Of a stretch of 64,000 bases of DNA, positions 60,501 through 64,000 are shown in pieces. The notes under the pieces were generated by a model, which saw only the letters and a program-made list of their open reading frames with translations, was not told where the DNA came from and did no database searches. The position numbers and the translations under genes were made by a program. Source of the stretch: Larix kaempferi (Eukaryota; Streptophyta; Pinopsida; Pinales; Pinaceae). Each line of letters opens with the position of its first letter. Position 1 is the first letter of the stretch. Location: the NCBI GenBank assembly GCA_027924585.1, contig BSBM01000825.1, positions 3,328,001 through 3,392,000 of the forward strand, read 5' to 3'.

Positions 60501-60762
60501 TAAATAACGTAGTGATCAAACATTTATTGGGTAGTCATATAATACCATGTCTGAAATAATATTTATTTGTAATCATTAGATTATTAAATATAACACAATC
60601 TGCAAGAATACAATCAATATGACATCCTCAACTAGTAGATCCTTTCCCATAATATAGACACCCAATGTTCTGAGCAACCCACACATAGATAATTCCTAAG
60701 ATCTAAACAGGTATGAGAGATTTCTCCAAAGTTGAAATCTTTGATTTCAATTTTTTTAACCT
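57593..60762. other. AT-rich stretch without recognisable gene
   Basis: No gene and no further TSR1 exon was found. It contains one short direct repeat, listed separately. Confidence 0.5.
59269..59457. repeat. About 64-bp direct repeat with 124-bp spacing
   Basis: Blocks at 59,269-59,332 and 59,393-59,456, both starting AACATATTTTATTTTAAAAA and ending GGGCTCAATATC, differ at about one position. Confidence 0.9.
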
Positions 60763-60850
60763 ATGGGTATATAGTCCAGCTGAAAGGAAGGAGGTGATTG
60801 AGCTTGTATTAATGTGAATACCTTGGTTCGAAACCCTTCCATTGGATGCC
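60763..60850 (+). mobile_element. Possible tRNA-derived SINE head or tRNA relic
   Basis: An A-box-like TAGTCCAGCTG (60772-60782) fits T-R-G-Y-N-N-A-R-N-N-G. A B box GGTTCGAAACC (60825-60835) fits GGTTCGANNCC. They are 53 nt apart on the same strand, as in pol III promoters of tRNAs and SINEs. No cloverleaf with paired acceptor stem is apparent, and no tail or target duplication was defined, so a SINE or relic is more likely than a working tRNA gene. Confidence 0.4.
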
Positions 60851-61074
60851 AATGAGACAAAGTACAAATCCTGGATACTTATATACATTATAATCTATTA
60901 AAACCATCATTGAATCAATTTTATAAAATGATTAATTTTTCATGACATGTAAAACATTGTTCTTTTTACTACAAAGTTTCTAAATACATACATGATAAGT
61001 CTCAGATTACAAAAGATTTAGAAAACATCTTATTTCACCACAAATATTTGTAGTGACATAACGAGTAACATACA

Positions 61075-61153
61075 TAAACATGCAAAAGTCACCGCTAAGA
61101 AGTAATTTGAACTTAAACATGCAAAAATCACTGCTAAGTAGTAATTTGAACTT
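61075..61153. repeat. 39-bp tandem duplication
   Basis: Two copies starting TAAACATGCAAAA and ending TAATTTGAACT differ at about four positions. Confidence 0.9.
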
Positions 61154-61240
61154 TGGAATTCCATAATTCTATCATTGGCACTGAGTGAACCCTACATGAA
61201 AGGTCTAGGATTAGCATTAAATGGCTCAATTATCCAATAT

Positions 61241-61506
61241 GGCGTGGGATAAGGGGCACTCAAATCACCGCGCTTTTCCGGTCATTTGTTCCCTAGATCC
61301 CGTTATAAAAACCGGCGGAAGCATAGTTCCACCAGTTTACTGTGGAACTATGCCATGGAACTGTGCCCCAAGGGTTTTGGGCCATTTTAAGACGACGCAG
61401 ATCATCGAAATTCCAAAAAAATGATCAGAAGGTACTGGAACTATGCCTCACCAAAAAACCACTCACTGGAATACCACGGCAATTTGAGTGTCCCATATCA
61501 CACGCC
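61241..61506. mobile_element. 266-bp Mutator-like MITE
   Basis: The flanks are 9-bp direct repeats ATCCAATAT (61232-61240 and 61507-61515). The ends are inverted repeats of about 31 bp: left starts GGCGTGGGATAAGGGGCACT, and the right end on the other strand starts GGCGTGTGATATGGGACACT. A 9-bp target duplication with long terminal inverted repeats is typical of Mutator-type elements. There is no transposase. An internal perfect hairpin CATAGTTCCAC...GTGGAACTATG lies at about 61,322-61,352. Confidence 0.85.
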
Positions 61507-61913
61507 ATCCAATATTACAACCCAAATAAATAATTTGGTACGTCAAAACAAAAAAAGACAAATTACGATTGTTAACTATGCAATCTATTAATGGCTCAAG
61601 TTTACCATCCTAAAAGGACGTGTATTTTGTTTGGCATTTATATTTTATATTTTTGTACAAACTTTTGATTCATTTCTACTTGATTTATATTTTTAAGAAA
61701 GTAATGAAAATATATGAATATTCTCTAGTTGCAAATACCATAATGAAAATATACAAATATTCTCTAGTTTCAAATTCCACATTTCCAATAATGGTTAGAA
61801 ACCTTATTTCTGAAAATACATTGTCCATCAGTACATTAACATTGATCATAAAAGCACCAACAATGGCAACAAACTAACAAACTATGAAGATTTGTGACCG
61901 TTCTTCATTTTTT
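61507..61913. other. Spacer downstream of the coiled-coil gene
   Basis: This is the 3' flank of the minus-strand gene. A short duplicated block (ATGAAAATATA, AATATTCTCTAGTT) occurs at about 61,704-61,771. No gene was seen. Confidence 0.5.
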
Positions 61914-63755
61914 TTATTTTCGCTTTTGAGGTTTTGGCTGATGAGGAGCAGCAGCCTGCTTTTGTGTTCGATTTCCAGTAATGTCATGATTTTCTTTTTC
62001 ACCCACAAGTTTTGGTTTTTCCTTTCCGCCGATTGGATTTGGCTTTCCATTTCCATTTCCATTTGGATTCAGAAGCCGCTTTGCCTGCAGAGGTTGACGT
62101 TCTGACATTGACATGAACTCCTGTATTCGATTATCTTTGGACTCATTATCCTTCCTGACAGAATCCAGAGATGTTTCCAATTCCCTTATTCTGTTCTCAT
62201 TATCCTTCTTGACAGAATCCATAGTTGTTTCCAATTCCCTTATTCTGTTCTGAAGAAGACGGACACTCTCTTTTGAAACCATTCTGTATCTGTTCAATTC
62301 AGTGACTAGCGACTCGTTTTTCTCCTCAAGGCACTTTTCCGCCTTTACAAGATCTGAATGTTGATTCTGTAAATCAACTAACTGCCCTTTTTTCTCCTCT
62401 GCGACAAGCTTAGAGGATTCAAGCTCTTCGCTGAGAGAATTGAAGGTTGTTTGCAACTCCCTTACTCTGCCTTCAAGTCTTACCTTCTCTTCCTCTCTTC
62501 TATCCAATTCTGTTTGTAAAGACTTGTTTTCCCCCTCGAGCAACTTTTTTCCCGCAGAAATGGATGAAAGTTGATCAAACTGTCTCTTTTTCTCCTCTGC
62601 CATAGCTGAAAGCTGTCTCTGTAAATCAGAGAGTTGGCCATCTTTTTCCTCTACAGCAGTTAAAAGTTGGCTCCTTAAATTAGCTATTTGTACAGTAGAT
62701 TCCTTTGTTGAGATCAATTCTTCTTCAAGCGCTTTATTTCTAGACAGCTGTAAAATCATATCTCCATGTAAAGAGTCAATCATCTTTCCATGTTCTTCGT
62801 TCTGCTTCAACGAGTTAAGGTGGTTTTCCTCCAACTCTCTATATCTCTTGGCAGCATGTGCACGTAGTGATTCAAAGTCCATCTTCTGCTCATCCTTTTC
62901 CTGCAGCAGTTTGACATTTGTTTCATGCAACACTCCAAACCTTTCACTCAACTCCTCAACCTGCTCCTTAAGTCTACCATTTTCTACAGTGGATTCTGCA
63001 AATCTTTGATCTTGCTTTTCAAGCAAACACTTGGTACTGTTTACCTCCTCTTGTAGCGTTTCATTCTGTTGTTTTAAAGAATGTTCTGCTACCTTCAGAA
63101 CATTCAGCTGGTGCTTGAAGAATTCTACTTCATTGCTCAGCGCGCTATACTTTTGGGTCAATGATCTCCTTTCACTGGCCATCAGATCATGTTCTGTTTG
63201 CAGAGCTGCAATAGTGCCTTCCAAAGTATTCCTTTTAGCATCCCATAAATGTGTGTCTTCTTCAGCTTTTCTGAGCAGATTCTGAATCTTTTCTCTGGAA
63301 TCATGTAAGTCGGATTGCAAATCATTGTTTTCTGTTCTACATTGTTGTAAAACCCTCTCATTTCCTTGGAGTTGAACTAGTCTGGCCTTCAAGGACTCTG
63401 CTTCAGTGCTCAGCTCTCTATTTTTCTGGCTGAGCAATTCCCTTTCATTAGCCATCGAATCCAGCTTGGATTGTAAATTTGTTGCATCAGCTTGATGAAT
63501 GTGAATTTGTGATTCCATTTCGGCGAGCTTGCCTGCACGTGAAGTCTCGATATTTTTAACAAGTGTTTGATTCAGCTGCCGCAGGTTGGATATTTCATTT
63601 TCACGTGTTTGATTCAGTTCCCGCAAGTTGGATATTTCATTTTCACATTTTGTGCAGATTTGATCATCTTTGGACTGGAATATCTTCTTGTTTTCGTCGT
63701 CTTTCTGCATGCGGTTGTTACCATTTTGTCTCTTTTGCCTGCTGCCTTTGCCCAT
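61914..63755 (-). CDS. Long coiled-coil protein, intronless, 613 residues
   Basis: The frame from ATG 63755 to TAA 61914 is uninterrupted. The start (MGKGSRQKRQNGNNR) is chosen because the upstream in-frame part comes from a duplicated leader. The protein has a basic N-terminus, a C-x2-C pair at residues 34 and 37, and then roughly 500 residues of Glu/Lys/Leu/Gln-rich heptad sequence with Ser/Asn breaks, i.e. a long coiled coil. Internal repeats include two RENEISNLR blocks near residue 45 and paired NRIRELET segments near residue 510. The C-terminal 57 residues are not coiled: Asn/Gly/Lys/Pro-rich, ending in a basic PKPQKRK that could act as a nuclear signal. I do not recognise a named family. 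A scaffold or tether role would be a guess from shape alone. It is the only intact gene in the window. Confidence 0.8.
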   Translation of the reverse strand: MGKGSRQKRQNGNNRMQKDDENKKIFQSKDDQICTKCENEISNLRELNQTRENEISNLRQLNQTLVKNIETSRAGKLAEMESQIHIHQADATNLQSKLDSMANERELLSQKNRELSTEAESLKARLVQLQGNERVLQQCRTENNDLQSDLHDSREKIQNLLRKAEEDTHLWDAKRNTLEGTIAALQTEHDLMASERRSLTQKYSALSNEVEFFKHQLNVLKVAEHSLKQQNETLQEEVNSTKCLLEKQDQRFAESTVENGRLKEQVEELSERFGVLHETNVKLLQEKDEQKMDFESLRAHAAKRYRELEENHLNSLKQNEEHGKMIDSLHGDMILQLSRNKALEEELISTKESTVQIANLRSQLLTAVEEKDGQLSDLQRQLSAMAEEKKRQFDQLSSISAGKKLLEGENKSLQTELDRREEEKVRLEGRVRELQTTFNSLSEELESSKLVAEEKKGQLVDLQNQHSDLVKAEKCLEEKNESLVTELNRYRMVSKESVRLLQNRIRELETTMDSVKKDNENRIRELETSLDSVRKDNESKDNRIQEFMSMSERQPLQAKRLLNPNGNGNGKPNPIGGKEKPKLVGEKENHDITGNRTQKQAAAPHQPKPQKRK

Positions 63756-63781
63756 CTTGAACCCCAAGCACCTTCCACAAA

Positions 63782-63859
63782 CACACAAACATATTAACAT
63801 AACCATATGGCCAGGCATAACACACAAACATATTAACATAACGATATGGCCAGGCATAA
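63782..63859. repeat. 39-bp tandem duplication in the leader of the coiled-coil gene
   Basis: Copies 63782-63820 and 63821-63859 differ at one base. On the gene strand each copy carries an ATG (63818 and 63857) in frame with the main start and no stop between, so a 34-residue hydrophobic, Cys-containing N-terminal extension is possible. Confidence 0.9.
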
Positions 63860-63952
63860 TATTGATGGCGGTTATACAGAATTACATGAAGGGCAAAGCA
63901 AAGCAAATATAGCAGGGCTGGAAATTAAAATAAAACTGCCTCAGGACTCGGA

Positions 63953-63960
63953 ATATATAG
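63953..63960 (-). promoter_or_regulatory. TATA box of the coiled-coil gene
   Basis: The minus strand reads CTATATAT about 200 nt upstream of ATG 63755, which would place the transcription start near 63,925 and give a leader of about 170 nt. Confidence 0.5.
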
Positions 63961-64000
63961 AGAATTTACATTGGCATTATGACAAAGGCAGTGGAGCTAA

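Noticed and set aside
60763-60850. A functional tRNA gene
   Set aside because: Only the A and B boxes match. I could not pair acceptor and anticodon stems, so it is kept only as a possible SINE head or relic.
61221-61533. Two overlapping plus-strand ORFs of 63-67 codons
   Set aside because: They coincide with the Mutator-like MITE and its inverted repeats and have no protein similarity.
63031-63285. Plus-strand ORFs opposite the coiled-coil gene
   Set aside because: They are antisense shadows, Cys/Phe/Ser-rich because they mirror Glu/Lys/Gln-rich codons.

Overview
This window is plant nuclear DNA dominated by retrotransposons. Evidence includes Ty3/gypsy elements with primer sites for initiator tRNA-Met, an element with a second RNase H after its integrase, a plant-type PP2C fragment, a TSR1 fragment that keeps plant-style introns, and AT-rich intergenic sequence. 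A large-genome seed plant such as a gymnosperm is my guess; the sequence does not prove it. Only one protein gene looks intact: a coiled-coil gene at the right edge, on the minus strand.

Layout. Positions 1 to about 7,560 hold the decayed 3' part of a Tat-like Ty3/gypsy element (protease, RT, RNase H, integrase, extra RNase H, polypurine tract, 3' LTR). It abuts a minus-strand Ty3/gypsy fragment at 7,566-11,002 (gag, primer site, about 2.1-kb LTR carrying 76-bp repeats). Positions 11,003-15,690 show no gene. A broken SET-domain gene lies at 15,691-17,916; its 3' half is a tandem array of seven 60/63-nt phase-0 exons with their introns. Then come a minus-strand LTR/primer site (18,426 onward), a 264-bp tandem duplication containing an exon-like block, unassigned gene remnants, two minisatellites, a PP2C fragment (23,341) and a minus-strand coding remnant (24,590-25,037).

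The main feature is 25,052-54,107: a 29-kb head-to-tail array of one non-autonomous LTR retrotransposon with 12 LTRs alternating with 11 gag-protease internal regions. Neighbouring units share LTRs. The whole array is flanked by one 5-bp target-site duplication (TGCCA), so it behaves as a single insertion that later expanded. Units 7-11 show higher-order structure, every LTR carries a short hypervariable window, one unit has lost 710 bp, and a 288-bp hAT-like MITE sits in the first primer site. No unit encodes RT or integrase, and every reading frame is broken.

Right of the array are a 366-bp direct repeat, a TSR1 fragment with splice sites (56,440-57,592), a possible tRNA-derived SINE head (60,763), a Mutator-like MITE with a 9-bp target-site duplication (61,241-61,506), and the 613-residue coiled-coil gene with a TATA box and a duplicated 39-bp leader.
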